Below are positions 50,330-59,035 of a DNA stretch of 64,000 nucleotides, one piece after another. The stretch is from contig NZ_CP049780.1 in the NCBI RefSeq assembly GCF_011193355.1, positions 1,657,582-1,721,581 of the forward strand, written 5' to 3'. The DNA is from Streptomyces sp. JB150 (GTDB lineage: Bacteria; Actinomycetota; Actinomycetes; Streptomycetales; Streptomycetaceae). Both the position numbers and the translations under genes were made by a program. A model generated the notes under the pieces. The model saw only the letters and a program-made list of their open reading frames with translations. It made no database searches and was not told the origin of the DNA. Each line of letters begins with the position of its first letter. Positions within the stretch are counted from its first letter, which is position 1.

Positions 50330-50665
50330 TCACCGCCCGCCGCGCCGCCGCATCATCCCGGCCGCGACCAGCGCCGCGCCCGCCGCCCCGGCCACGAGCA
50401 CCGGCCGCGGGGCGCGCAGCGCGGCCTGGGCGACCCGGCGTACCGGCTGCGGCGCCCGGTGCTCCACGACGTGGCTCGCGCGGGCGGCCCCGCCCTGCAC
50501 GGCCTGCCCGGCCTGGGCCGCGCTGCTGCGCAGCTGGACGGTCATCGCGCCCGCCTTGTCCCTGAGGTCGGCGGCGCGGGCGCGAGCGCGTTCGCGTACG
50601 TCCGCCCGGCTCGCCGCCTCCGCGACGGTCGCGCCGATCCCCTTGTGTGTGCCCTTTCCGGTCAC
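50330..50665 (-). CDS. Small DUF3618-like membrane-associated protein
   Basis: 111 residues: an amphipathic helix GATVAEAASRADVRERARAR and ADLRDKAGAMTVQLRSSAAQ as in DUF3618 proteins, then a short hydrophobic segment PVLVAGAAGAALVAAGMM and an arginine tail RRRGGR. The function is unknown. The GTG at 50665 is chosen because AGGAGG sits upstream of it; an ATG at 50683 would place that site inside the gene. Divergent from dapA. Confidence 0.65.
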   Translation of the reverse strand: MTGKGTHKGIGATVAEAASRADVRERARARAADLRDKAGAMTVQLRSSAAQAGQAVQGGAARASHVVEHRAPQPVRRVAQAALRAPRPVLVAGAAGAALVAAGMMRRRGGR

Positions 50666-50834
50666 GGTGTTCCGCCTCCTCATACGTCCGGAGGCACTCG
50701 GGTACCCGGCCCCGCCGCCGCTATCCCCGCGGCGGCCCGCGCTCCGCCGCCCTCCCCACCTCGCAGCACCACTGATGAGTACCTGTTAGCAGATTTAAGT
50801 GGAGCTTCACGATCGAGCGGCCGAAACTGCTCGC

Positions 50835-51779
50835 ATGACGTACGCGGCTCCCACACCCCCGCCCTTCGGCCGCGCCCTGTGCGCGATGGTCACGCCCTTC
50901 ACCGGCTCGGGCGCCCTCGACCTCGACGGCGCCCAGCGGCTGGCGGACCGCCTGGTCGCCGAGGGCTGCGACGGTCTCGTGCTGAACGGCACGACGGGCG
51001 AGTCGCCGACCACGTCCGACGAGGAGAAGGCGTTGCTGATCCGGGCCGTCCGCGAGGCCGTGGGCGAGCGGGTCTCGATCGTGGCGGGCGTCGGCACCGC
51101 CGACACCTCGCACTCCGTCGAACTCGCCCGGCAGGCCGAGCAGGCGGGCGCGGACGGCGTCCTGGTGGTGACGCCGTACTACAGCAAGCCCCCGCAGGAC
51201 GCGCTGGAGGCCCACTTCCGCGAGGTCGCGGACGCCTCCGGCCTGCCGCTCGCGCTGTACGACATCCCCGCCCGCACCGGCACCCGCATCGAGCCGGAGA
51301 CGGTGCTCCGCCTCGCCGGGCACCCGAGGATCGTGGCGGTCAAGGACTGCTCCCACGACTTCCTCGCCGCCCAGAAGATCCTCGCCCGCACCAACCTCGC
51401 GTACTACGCGGGCTGCGACGAGCACATCCTCGCCCTGTACGCGGTGGGCGGCGCGGGCTACGTCAGCACGGTCGCGAACGTGATCCCCCGTCACCTGCGG
51501 GCCGTGCTCGACGCGTTCGACGCGGGTGACACGGCCGGCGCGGCCCGCCGCCAGCAGCGGGCGACGCCGCTCATCGAGGCGATGATGTCGGCGGGCCTGC
51601 CCGGCGCGGTGACCGTGAAGGCCCTGCTGGCCGCGCTGGACCGGCCCGGCGGCGGCCCGCTCCGCCCACCGCTGCGGCCCGCCGGCCGCGAGGCGGTCGA
51701 CGGGCTGCTGGCGGCGTACGCGGAGGCCGTGCCGGAGACCGTGCCGGAGCCCATACCGGCGACCGTGCCGGAGACCTGA
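50835..51779 (+). CDS. dapA: 4-hydroxy-tetrahydrodipicolinate synthase DapA
   Basis: Condenses pyruvate with aspartate semialdehyde, the first committed step to diaminopimelate and lysine. 314 residues. NGTTGES (51-57), catalytic Y142 in LYDIPARTG, and the Schiff-base K170 in VAVKDCSHD fit true DapA. The last 16 residues are a Pro-Glu-Thr repeat (VPETVPEPIPATVPET) not needed for the fold. The ATG at 50835 lacks a ribosome site; a GTG at 50799 is an alternative. dapD lies 5 kb away; the other lysine genes are elsewhere. Confidence 0.9.
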   Translation: MTYAAPTPPPFGRALCAMVTPFTGSGALDLDGAQRLADRLVAEGCDGLVLNGTTGESPTTSDEEKALLIRAVREAVGERVSIVAGVGTADTSHSVELARQAEQAGADGVLVVTPYYSKPPQDALEAHFREVADASGLPLALYDIPARTGTRIEPETVLRLAGHPRIVAVKDCSHDFLAAQKILARTNLAYYAGCDEHILALYAVGGAGYVSTVANVIPRHLRAVLDAFDAGDTAGAARRQQRATPLIEAMMSAGLPGAVTVKALLAALDRPGGGPLRPPLRPAGREAVDGLLAAYAEAVPETVPEPIPATVPET

Positions 51780-51785
51780 CCGGCA

Positions 51786-51838
51786 GGCGCGACGGACACG
51801 GCGGACGCGGCGGACGCGACGGACGCGGCGGGCGCGGG
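51786..51838. repeat. Degenerate 9-base tandem repeat between dapA and the WD40-like gene
   Basis: Imperfect copies of GGACGCGGC/GACGGACGC (about five) fill the short space between two converging genes. No hairpin terminator is visible. Confidence 0.5.
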
Positions 51839-51840
51839 CG

Positions 51841-53058
51841 TCAGCGCCGGGCGAAGACCGGCTCCCACTCCGTGCGGGAGAGGGTCTGGTTGGGCTCGCG
51901 CACCCCGGTGAGCGGGACGACCTTCTCGCTGCCGACCGTGACCAGGACCATCCGGGGCCGGTAGCTGTCCGTGCCGGAGCCGGGCAGCCGCTCCCAGGTG
52001 ATCAGCCGCCGCTCGTCGGCCCAGACCATCGCCCCGCTGCCGCGCACCTCGGCGACGCGCTTCCCGCTGCGCGGATCGAGCAGGTCGGTGTACGCCTTGT
52101 CCCCGGCCTCGCGGCCGAGTCCGCCCGCGGCGAGCGTGCCGTCGGGCGAGAGCCCCGCGGGCGCGTCGTGCACGAGGTGCCGTTCCGGGGCGGGCGCGGG
52201 GATCTCCTCGCCGGTCGGAGCGTGGTACTGCCGCTCGGAGTCGCTCCCGACCACCCGCGACCACACCGTCGTACCGTCGGCGCCGAAGGCGAAGTCCTCC
52301 CGGTGGTTGATGTCGTCGCGGGGCTCGACCGGGCTCCAGGTGCTCTCGCCGGAGGACAGCTCCACGAGGTGGAACCCGAGCCGGTTCGGCTCGCCGAACC
52401 GCACCGTCCAGTCCTCGCCGTGCTCCGTCTCGATGGGTTCCCGCAGATCGGGGTGCTCGGCGTACGCCGTGGCGACCAGCCGCTTCCCGTCCGGCGAGAA
52501 GGCGAGCCCGCCCACCCCGTGCTCGACCGGGATCCAGCGCTCCACCTCGCCGGACGCGAGGTCGAGCAGCCCGATCCGCCGCGCCGGCAGCTCCCGCTCC
52601 AGCACGGCCGCGGTCCGCAGTCCCGGCGCGACGGCCACGAAGGACCACCGGTCGTCCTCCTCGTACCGCCCGCTGCGGGGGTCGAGCAGGTGATACGTCC
52701 GCTCGGCCACGCCGGCCGACTCCGACCGCGCCACGACCTCGCTCGTGTAGTACGCGGCGAGCGCCACGTCCCCCGCGGCGACCAGGTCCCGCGGCGGCGA
52801 CTGATCCGGATGAGCGTGCACGTCCCGCTGCTCCACCACCCCGGCGGGCCGCACCTCCCTCTCACCCGAGCCGACGACCGGCACCGTCACCGAGACACCG
52901 ACGACGACGGCCGCGGTGGCCACGGCCACGGACACGGCCCCGCGGACCCGGCGACGGCGCCGCGCGGCCAGTACCCGGTCGGCGAACCCCGGCCCCACCG
53001 GCGGCTGCCCCTCGGCCTGCTCCCGCAGCGCGTTCCGCACGACTTCCTCGACGTTCAC
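51841..53058 (-). CDS. Membrane-anchored WD40-like beta-propeller protein, probable sigma partner
   Basis: 405 residues. A short cytosolic N-terminus MNVEEVVRNALREQAEGQPP is followed by one membrane segment (AVSVAVATAAVVVGVSVTVP, about residues 41-60) and an extracytoplasmic propeller with repeated DPRSG-like turns (LLDPRSGRYEEDD, LLDPRSGKRVAEV, FSPDGKRLVATAY). GTG at 53058 overlaps the stop of the ECF sigma gene (GTGA), the same arrangement as the pair at 10.5-12 kb. It likely senses an outside signal for the sigma factor; no known anti-sigma motif is visible. Confidence 0.78.
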   Translation of the reverse strand: MNVEEVVRNALREQAEGQPPVGPGFADRVLAARRRRRVRGAVSVAVATAAVVVGVSVTVPVVGSGEREVRPAGVVEQRDVHAHPDQSPPRDLVAAGDVALAAYYTSEVVARSESAGVAERTYHLLDPRSGRYEEDDRWSFVAVAPGLRTAAVLERELPARRIGLLDLASGEVERWIPVEHGVGGLAFSPDGKRLVATAYAEHPDLREPIETEHGEDWTVRFGEPNRLGFHLVELSSGESTWSPVEPRDDINHREDFAFGADGTTVWSRVVGSDSERQYHAPTGEEIPAPAPERHLVHDAPAGLSPDGTLAAGGLGREAGDKAYTDLLDPRSGKRVAEVRGSGAMVWADERRLITWERLPGSGTDSYRPRMVLVTVGSEKVVPLTGVREPNQTLSRTEWEPVFARR

Positions 53059-53621
53059 GGTCGTACCTCCACGGTCTCGACGGGCCCGAAGTCACGGGAG
53101 GGCCGCTGCACGGTCTCCTGGCCGAGCGTGGCCAGTTCGGGGGCGAGGGCGCGCAGCCGGGCGAGCGCGCGGTGCGTGGTGGACCGTACGGTCCCCACCG
53201 AGCAGCCCAGGATGCGGGCCACCTCCCCCTCGGGCAGGTCCTCGTAGTACCGCAGCACGAGCACGGTCCGCTGCCGGGCGGTCAGCCGGACCAGCGCGTC
53301 CCGCAGCACCAGCCGCAGCTCGGCGGCGGCCGCGGTGTCACCGGCTCCGGCTCCCGGATCGGGCGGCGCGGCGACACTCACCTCCCGCCGGGGCCACTTC
53401 AGCCGCCACCGGCTGACCTGCTGCCGGTACAGCACCTGCCGGACGTACGCCTCCGGCTCCTCGATCCGCCCCCACCGCCCCGCCGCCTTGATCAGCGCGT
53501 TCTGCAGCAGGTCCTCGGCGGCGTGCCGGTCACCACCGCTGAGCAGCACCGCCGTCCTCAGCAGCGCGGACGACCGGTTGGCCACGAATTCCCGGAAGTC
53601 CTCCAGCCCCTCGGCATCCAT
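53055..53621 (-). CDS. SigE-family ECF RNA polymerase sigma factor (second in window)
   Basis: 188 residues. Region 2: FVANRSSALLRTAVLLSGGD, HAAEDLLQNALIKAAGRWGR. Region 4: VRLTARQRTVLVLRYYEDLP and the HTH ILGCSVGTVRSTTHRALARL. The ATG at 53621 has GAGAAGG upstream; a GTG at 53627 is an alternative. It pairs with the overlapping membrane propeller gene. Confidence 0.9.
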   Translation of the reverse strand: MDAEGLEDFREFVANRSSALLRTAVLLSGGDRHAAEDLLQNALIKAAGRWGRIEEPEAYVRQVLYRQQVSRWRLKWPRREVSVAAPPDPGAGAGDTAAAAELRLVLRDALVRLTARQRTVLVLRYYEDLPEGEVARILGCSVGTVRSTTHRALARLRALAPELATLGQETVQRPSRDFGPVETVEVRP

Positions 53622-53740
53622 CGTCACCTTCTCTTCCCCGGGCCGGACCCGTTGCCCGCCCCCTGCACCCCCTGTGACGCTCCCGGAACCGCCCCACTAT
53701 GCCGCCTGCTGTCAAAAACTCCTACGCCGACGAAAAACGA

Positions 53741-53783
53741 CCGGGGCCGCACCGCACGGACACCACCTGCGGTACGGCCCCGG
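53741..53783 (-). terminator. Rho-independent terminator of the small secreted protein gene
   Basis: 16-base arms CCGGGGCCGCACCGCA / TGCGGTACGGCCCCGG with one mismatch and an 11-base loop. On the minus strand it is followed by TCGTTTTTCG, a real T run, rare in this GC-rich genome. It lies 24 bases past the stop at 53807. Confidence 0.85.
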
Positions 53784-53806
53784 CCGAAGCCCCGGGAGCG
53801 AACTCC

Positions 53807-54046
53807 TCACTCCCCGGCGGGCTCCATGGCATGCCCGCCCCCCAACTGCAGGAAGTGCTGCAGCACGTCCTCCAGCGGATCGTCCACCTGCCCGACGTTG
53901 ACGAGCCCGATCCGCGGCCCGTTGTGCGAGCCGGTGTTGGTCTCGTCGGCCTGAGCGACCCCGTCGGCCGCCCCCCACCACACCGTCGCCACGACACCCA
54001 CCCCGGCCAGCCGCCGCGCCACACCTCTGGTCCGCACGTTCCTCAT
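53807..54046 (-). CDS. Small secreted protein
   Basis: 79 residues with a signal peptide, RRLAGVGVVATVWWGAADGV, cut near VAQA, leaving about 48 acidic residues: DETNTGSHNGPRIGLVNVGQ, then VDDPLEDVLQHFLQLGGGHA. The NTGSHNGPRIGLVNVGQ part resembles the short secreted or spore-surface peptides often seen in Streptomyces, but no named family is assigned. GAGGG precedes the ATG at 54046. It has its own terminator. Confidence 0.7.
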   Translation of the reverse strand: MRNVRTRGVARRLAGVGVVATVWWGAADGVAQADETNTGSHNGPRIGLVNVGQVDDPLEDVLQHFLQLGGGHAMEPAGE

Positions 54047-54416
54047 CACCAGGCCCTCGCCTCCCCATCAGATGACCACCGCGAACGGCCCACACCGCCC
54101 GCCCGATGGCCTGCTTCACCCAGTTCATCTGCCGAAACGGCCCGGAGGACACGGCAGGTAATCCGTTCAAGTGATCGTCGCGAGGACGGGAAGGCCGTCG
54201 GTGCACTGGACGGGTTTCCGTTCCGAGCAGTGAAGAGCGTGCCGCGGTCCGGCTGATGACGACTGCACGGGGGGGGCGCCACCGCCGGAGGAGAGTCGTG
54301 CCGCCGCGTTTGCCCGCACAGGGAAAGTGGGCGGAGACTGGGAGGTGAGAGAGCAGACGTGGAGCCGCGCATCGTCCGCTCTGCGCCGCCCCTGCACGAC
54401 CGAGGGGGCTGAGCCG
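54047..54416. other. Gap upstream of the EACC1-caspase operon
   Basis: No gene is supported. It must hold the divergent promoters for the small secreted protein and the caspase module. An 8-G tract lies at 54269-54276. A minus-strand frame from 54128 reads MNWVKQAIGRAVWAVRGGHL but continues out of frame into the secreted-protein gene and is not called. Confidence 0.4.
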
Positions 54417-54809
54417 GTGAGTGACCAGTTGCTGATCCTCCTCTCCGAGGAGGGAGCGGAAGCCGAACGTGTGGCGGAGCTGACCGGCTACCTCCGCGAA
54501 GAGCTGCTCGACCTCGACGTGGACGACGTCACGCCGGTCCCCGCCGGGGAGGTCCCGCTTGGAGCACGAGCCGTGGATGTCACTCAGGTCGGGTCTTTGC
54601 TGGTCGCTCTCGGCGGCTCCGCGACCGCCCTGCATCAGGTGATCACCGTGCTCCGGTCATGGCTGAGCCGGTCCCGCGACACCCGCCCGTCGCTGCGCCT
54701 GCAGATGGACGACGATGTCATCGAGGTGTCCAAGGCGACCGACACACAGGTCGCGGAGGCGTTCACGCTCTTCGTCCAACGCCATTCGACGGCTGGTGAC
54801 CTGCCATGA
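54417..54809 (+). CDS. EACC1 (effector-associated constant component) of a caspase conflict system
   Basis: 130 residues: SDQLLILLSEEGAEAERVAE and LTGYLREELLDLDVDDVTPV, then the core DVTQVGSLLVALGGSATALH and QVITVLRSWLSRSRDTRPSL, ending in a short strand MDDDVIEVSKATD. This matches the EACC1 family, described as the invariant adaptor of NTP-regulated and caspase-type conflict systems in multicellular bacteria. A membrane-like helix sits near residues 63-80. GTG at 54417 starts it. It overlaps the caspase gene (ATGA), so the two are coupled. Confidence 0.8.
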   Translation: MSDQLLILLSEEGAEAERVAELTGYLREELLDLDVDDVTPVPAGEVPLGARAVDVTQVGSLLVALGGSATALHQVITVLRSWLSRSRDTRPSLRLQMDDDVIEVSKATDTQVAEAFTLFVQRHSTAGDLP

Positions 54810-56656
54810 CGGACGCCAGGCACGCGCTGATCATCGCCAACGACCAGTACGCCGATCACGGTCTGCGGAAGCTCAAGGCGCCGGCGCAGGACGCCACGGC
54901 CCTCGCGGACGTGCTCCACGACCCGCAGATCGGCGACTTCGATGTGCAGGTCGTCCGCAACGCGTCGGCCGACACCATGCGCAGACGCATTCAGAGCTTC
55001 TTCAACGACCGCCGCCGCGACGACACCCTGGTGCTGCACTTCTCCTGCCACGGCCTCAAGAGCGAGTCCGGGGATCTGTACTTCGCCGCCTGCGACACCG
55101 AGCCCCAGCTGTTGGACGCCACGGCGGTCCCCGCCCAGTTCGTCCGCGGGTGCATGTCCCGCACCCGGGCCGGCCGCACCGTCCTGTTCCTCGACTGCTG
55201 CTACGGCGGCGCCTTCTCCCGGGGCTCGTCCTCCGTGCGGGCGACGGGAGAGGTCAACGTCCTCGAGTCCTTCCCGAAGGAGAAGCCGGCGGCAGGGCGG
55301 GGCTGGGCCGTCATCACGGCGTCCAACTCGATGGAGTACGCCTTCGAGGGCCAGGAGCTCGCCGAGAACTCGGCTCCGCGGCCTTCGGTGTTCACCCGCG
55401 CGGTGGTGCAGGGCCTGGAGAGCGGTGAGGCCGACCTCGACTCGGACGGCGAGGTCTCCCTCGACGACCTGTACGACTACGTCTACGAGCACGTCAAGGC
55501 GGAGAATCCCCACCAGACGCCGAGCAAGACGGCGGAGCTGCAGGGCGAGCTGTACCTGGCGCACACCCGAGGTGGCCGGATCAAGATCTCCGCCCTCCCC
55601 TTGCCGCCTGCCCTGCACGCCGCGCTGAGCAGCGAGAACGTCCTCACCCGCCTGGGTGCCGTGCTGGAACTGCGCAACCGGCTGCGCAACGAGTCCCTGC
55701 CGCTCGCGGAGGGAGCCCGGCAGGCCTTGGAGGAGGTCGCGCGCAACGACATCCGGCAGATCGCCGACGAGGCGTGCCGCGCCCTGGACGAGATCCGGCT
55801 GGCGCCGTCGGCGGACCGTCTGGACTTCGGGCTGGTGCCGCAGGGGTCGGCCCCCCAGCCGAAGACCGTGACCCTGAGCGGCCCGCCGCTGGCGCGGCAC
55901 TGCGTGGCCCAGCCCAGCCAGTCATGGCTGCGGGTGGATCCCACCGGCAGCGGCCTGGAGGTTCGCGTCGAGACGGCTGCCGAGGGCCATCTGTCCGGCG
56001 ACATCAGGCTCAAGGGGGTGGCACACGAGGCGGTGATCCACGTGGAGGCGGTGGTGGGCCCCGCGTACGAGCCCGCACCGTCGGCGTCCTCCGGCTCCCC
56101 CTCCTCCCCCGGCCAGGCATCGTCCGGGAACGAACCCGAGCCGCCTCCGCACCAGCGGGAGATGGCGATCATCGGCCCCGGGTTGTCCCCGCACCCGTCA
56201 CAGCCCCCGCAGTCTCCGCCGCCGCGGCCCACGACGTCACCGGCCGACGAGGGAACCGGTACGCCAGCCAGGTCTCGCTGGGCGGCCCCGGCCCTCGCTG
56301 CCGCGGCCCTCGCCCTCGCCGGCACGGCAGTCGTCACGCTCGCCGTCGCCATCCGGGCGGGCGTGGCGGCAGTCGTGGACCGAAGCGGCAAGGGCCTGTT
56401 CGGCAACGTCGAGGACAGCGTCCGCGAGCACGCGGCCCTCCCGCCGCTCACGGCATCCCTGATCATCGCCGCCGTGGCGCTGATCGCCGGCGCACTGGCG
56501 CGGCACGACCTGAGCGCACGGCACGAGCGCTACTCGAGGCGCGCGGAGAGCTGGGTCCGCGCCCTGACCGCGTTCGCGAAAGGCCTGGCGGTCCCCGCAC
56601 TGATCCTGGCCGTCCTCACGGGCATCGCCTACCTGGTGGGCAGCCGCTACTGGTGA
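54806..56656 (+). CDS. Membrane-anchored caspase (C14) effector with HEAT-like and Ig-like domains
   Basis: 616 residues. The caspase domain (1-250) has catalytic H82 (HFSCHGLK) and C132 (FLDCCYGG), with a DxDxDG EF-hand-like loop at D210-D221. A HEAT-like helical unit (about 275-332), a beta-sandwich (335-420, SADRLDFGLVPQGSAPQPKT), a Pro-rich linker and three C-terminal membrane segments (about 490-515, 550-570, 590-612) follow. It probably cleaves cell proteins after activation, causing cell death or dormancy under phage or stress. EACC1 is the likely trigger adaptor. The trigger and targets are unknown. Confidence 0.9.
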   Translation: MTDARHALIIANDQYADHGLRKLKAPAQDATALADVLHDPQIGDFDVQVVRNASADTMRRRIQSFFNDRRRDDTLVLHFSCHGLKSESGDLYFAACDTEPQLLDATAVPAQFVRGCMSRTRAGRTVLFLDCCYGGAFSRGSSSVRATGEVNVLESFPKEKPAAGRGWAVITASNSMEYAFEGQELAENSAPRPSVFTRAVVQGLESGEADLDSDGEVSLDDLYDYVYEHVKAENPHQTPSKTAELQGELYLAHTRGGRIKISALPLPPALHAALSSENVLTRLGAVLELRNRLRNESLPLAEGARQALEEVARNDIRQIADEACRALDEIRLAPSADRLDFGLVPQGSAPQPKTVTLSGPPLARHCVAQPSQSWLRVDPTGSGLEVRVETAAEGHLSGDIRLKGVAHEAVIHVEAVVGPAYEPAPSASSGSPSSPGQASSGNEPEPPPHQREMAIIGPGLSPHPSQPPQSPPPRPTTSPADEGTGTPARSRWAAPALAAAALALAGTAVVTLAVAIRAGVAAVVDRSGKGLFGNVEDSVREHAALPPLTASLIIAAVALIAGALARHDLSARHERYSRRAESWVRALTAFAKGLAVPALILAVLTGIAYLVGSRYW

Positions 56657-56689
56657 CCGCCCGGCAGCGGCCGGCACGGCGACCGGCGA

Positions 56690-56712
56690 GGCGGCCGCAC
56701 CACACGGCCGCC
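56690..56712. terminator. Hairpin between the caspase and dapD genes
   Basis: Perfect 8-base arms GGCGGCCG / CGGCCGCC with a seven-base loop, between two converging genes. Confidence 0.65.
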
Positions 56713-56737
56713 CCCGTTCCGGCTGGGCTGCGCGGGA

Positions 56738-57727
56738 TCAGTTGTGGCTGTGCAGGATCTCGTTCAGGCCGCCCCACTCCGCGTTGTTCGGGCGGGCCTC
56801 GACCGTGCCCGTGACCGAGTTGCGGCGGAAGAGGATGTTGGAGGCGCCGGAGAGTTCGCGGGCCTTGACGATCTGGCCGTCGGGGAGGGTGACCCGGGTG
56901 CCGGCCGTGAGGTAGAGGCCGGCCTCGACGACGCAGTCGTCGCCGAGGGCGATGCCGATGCCCGCCTCGGCGCCGATGAGGGAGCGCTCGCCGATGGCGA
57001 CGCGCTCCTTGCCGCCGCCGGACAGGGTGCCCATGGTGGAGGCGCCGCCGCCGATGTCCGAGCCGTCGCCGACCACGACGCCCTGGGAGATGCGGCCCTC
57101 GACCATGGAGGTGCCGAGGGTGCCGGCGTTGAAGTTGACGAAGCCCTCGTGCATGACGGTGGTGCCGGAGGCCAGGTGGGCGCCGAGGCGGACGCGGTCG
57201 GCGTCGGCGATGCGGACGCCCGCGGGAGCGACGTAGTCCGTCATGCGCGGGAACTTGTCCACGCCGAACACGCTGAGGTGCAGACCGCGCGCGCGGGCGG
57301 CCAGGCGGACCGTCTCCAGGGTGTCGACGGCGACCGGGCCGAGCGACGTCCAGGCGACGTTGGCCAGCAGGCCGAAGATGCCGTCGAGGTTCGGCTCGTT
57401 CGGCTTGACCAGGCGGTGCGAGAGCAGGTGGAGGCGCAGGTACGCGTCGTGGGTGTCGAGCGGCTTGTCGTCCAGGGACGAGATGACCGTGCGGACCGCC
57501 ACGATCTCCACGCCGCGCACCTCGTCCTTGCCGAGGGCCGCGACCCCGTGCTCGCCGAGCAGCTCGGCGGTGCGGTCGGCGTCCAGGCGCTCGGTGCCGG
57601 CCGGGCCGGGCTCGGCGGCGAGCTCGGGCGCGGGGAACCAGGTGTCGAGAACGGTGCCGTCGGCGGCGATCGTGGCGAGGCCGGCGGCCACGGCGCCGGT
57701 GGTGCGGGGAGCAGTCGTGTCGGTCAT
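56738..57727 (-). CDS. dapD: 2,3,4,5-tetrahydropyridine-2,6-dicarboxylate N-succinyltransferase DapD
   Basis: Succinylates tetrahydrodipicolinate in the succinylase branch of diaminopimelate/lysine synthesis. 329 residues of the actinobacterial type: an N-terminal domain ([20 protein letters not shown]) and a left-handed parallel beta-helix with hexapeptide repeats ([60 protein letters not shown]). The start ATG at 57727 leads directly into the domain. It is a single gene, separate from dapA. Confidence 0.93.
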   Translation of the reverse strand: MTDTTAPRTTGAVAAGLATIAADGTVLDTWFPAPELAAEPGPAGTERLDADRTAELLGEHGVAALGKDEVRGVEIVAVRTVISSLDDKPLDTHDAYLRLHLLSHRLVKPNEPNLDGIFGLLANVAWTSLGPVAVDTLETVRLAARARGLHLSVFGVDKFPRMTDYVAPAGVRIADADRVRLGAHLASGTTVMHEGFVNFNAGTLGTSMVEGRISQGVVVGDGSDIGGGASTMGTLSGGGKERVAIGERSLIGAEAGIGIALGDDCVVEAGLYLTAGTRVTLPDGQIVKARELSGASNILFRRNSVTGTVEARPNNAEWGGLNEILHSHN

Positions 57728-57816
57728 GAGGGAAACCTAACGCGGCCCCGCCCGGCCGTGCGAACCGGCCCGGCCTCCGTCTCACGTGCCGGGCCGTCCC
57801 CCGCGTGGTTCGCCCC

Positions 57817-58137
57817 TCAGTGCGCCCCGCCCGTGTTCAGCACCACCACCCCGACGATGATCAGCGCGATCCCGGCCGCCTTGGTCACCGTCATGCCCTC
57901 CCCGAGGAAGACGACCCCGCTGGTGGCGATCGCCGCGGTTCCCACCCCGGACCAGCTGGCGTACGCCGTCCCGACCGACACCGTCTTCAGCGTCTGGGCC
58001 AGCAGCGCGAACGACACCACGTAGCCCAGCAGCGTCAGCAGCGACGGCCCCAGCCTGCTGAAACCGTCGCTGTACTTCATGGCGGTCGTCGCGGCCACCT
58101 CGGCGGCGATGGCTCCGGCGAGCAGCAGGTATCCCAT
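57817..58137 (-). CDS. SMR family small multidrug efflux protein
   Basis: 106 residues, four membrane segments, with the proton/drug-binding glutamate E13 in GAIAAEVAATTAMKYSDGFS. The following LLTLLGYVVSFALLAQTLKT, GTAYASWSGVGTAAIA and ALIIVGVVVLNTG segments are typical of the EmrE/SugE/QacE group. It exports cationic compounds, or guanidinium in the SugE/Gdx subgroup; WSGVG rather than the Gdx pattern argues for the drug branch. The ATG at 58137 follows a strong terminator. Confidence 0.9.
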   Translation of the reverse strand: MGYLLLAGAIAAEVAATTAMKYSDGFSRLGPSLLTLLGYVVSFALLAQTLKTVSVGTAYASWSGVGTAAIATSGVVFLGEGMTVTKAAGIALIIVGVVVLNTGGAH

Positions 58138-58167
58138 GCGGGCGAGCCTGGCCACGGGCGGGCGCAG

Positions 58168-58205
58168 CACGGTGGCCCCCGGCGAGTACGCCGGGGGCCA
58201 CCGTG
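58168..58205. terminator. Terminator of the suf operon
   Basis: Perfect 17-base arms CACGGTGGCCCCCGGCG / CGCCGGGGGCCACCGTG with loop AGTA. It lies 22 bases past the last suf gene (stop at 58227) and before the SMR gene, on the same strand, so it separates the two transcripts. Confidence 0.9.
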
Positions 58206-58226
58206 AACAGCCGTATGCGGCGCGCG

Positions 58227-58559
58227 TCAGACGTTGAACCCCAGCGCCCGCAGCTGCTCGCGCCCGTCGTCCGTGATCTTGTCCGGGCCCCACGGCGGCA
58301 TCCAGACCCAGTTGATGCGCAGCTCGCTGACGAGGCCGTCCGTGGCGGACTTGGCCTGGTCCTCGATGACGTCGGTCAGCGGGCAGGCCGCCGAGGTCAG
58401 GGTCATGTCGACGGTGGCCACGTTCGAGTCGTCGATGTGGATGCCGTAGATCAGGCCGAGGTTGACGACGTCGATGCCCAGTTCGGGGTCGACGACGTCC
58501 ATCAGGGCCTCGCGGAGTTCCTCCTCCGAGGCCGGCTTCATCTCCACGGTCTCGCTCAT
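58227..58559 (-). CDS. sufT: SufT-like MIP18 (DUF59) Fe-S maturation protein
   Basis: 110 residues: LMDVVDPELGIDVVNLGLIY, TLTSAACPLTDVIEDQAKSA with the conserved cysteine, and WVWMPPWGPDKITDDGREQL. It is the last gene of the suf operon and helps transfer Fe-S clusters to target enzymes. The ATG overlaps the sufU stop (ATGA), which fixes the start. Confidence 0.9.
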   Translation of the reverse strand: MSETVEMKPASEEELREALMDVVDPELGIDVVNLGLIYGIHIDDSNVATVDMTLTSAACPLTDVIEDQAKSATDGLVSELRINWVWMPPWGPDKITDDGREQLRALGFNV

Positions 58560-59020
58560 GCCGTCTTCCTTTCGGCGTCGGCGCCCAGCGCCTGGGCCGT
58601 CGCGTCCTTCCACGCCATCCAGCTGAGGAGGGCGCACTTCACCCGGGCCGGGTACTTGGAGACGCCGGCGAACGCGACCGCGTCCTCCAGCACCTCCTCC
58701 ATCGCGTCGTCGGGCTCGACCTTCCCCTTGGACTGCATCAGCTCCAGGAAGGTCTCCTGGATCCGCCGCGCCTCGGAGAGGTCCTTGCCGACCAGCAGTT
58801 CGTTCAGCACGGAGGCCGAGGCCTGGCTGATCGAGCAGCCCTGGCCCTCGTACGAGACGTCGCTGATGGTGGTGCCGTCGTACTTCACGCGCAGCGTGAT
58901 CTCGTCACCGCACGTGGGGTTCACGTGGTGCACCTCGGCGTCGCCATCCCGCAAGCCCCGCCCGTGCGGGTTCTTGTAGTGGTCCAGGATGACGTCCTGG
59001 TACATGGAGTCCAGTTTCAC
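58556..59020 (-). CDS. sufU: SufU zinc-dependent sulfurtransferase
   Basis: 154 residues. It accepts persulfide sulfur from SufS and passes it to the SufBCD scaffold. Zinc and sulfur ligands C37, D39, C62 and C129 are seen in NPTCGD, EGQGCSIS and RVKCALL. The Gram-positive insertion between C62 and C129 is present, which separates it from IscU. Ends in the ATGA overlap with sufT and starts 15 bases past the sufS stop. Confidence 0.94.
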   Translation of the reverse strand: MKLDSMYQDVILDHYKNPHGRGLRDGDAEVHHVNPTCGDEITLRVKYDGTTISDVSYEGQGCSISQASASVLNELLVGKDLSEARRIQETFLELMQSKGKVEPDDAMEEVLEDAVAFAGVSKYPARVKCALLSWMAWKDATAQALGADAERKTA

Positions 59021-59035
59021 CTGTCAGCACGCCCC

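Noticed and set aside
54046..54128. Small minus-strand gene starting MNWVKQAIGRAVWAVRGGHL
   Set aside because: The frame reads straight through the better supported secreted-protein gene in another frame and has no ribosome site or recognised relative.
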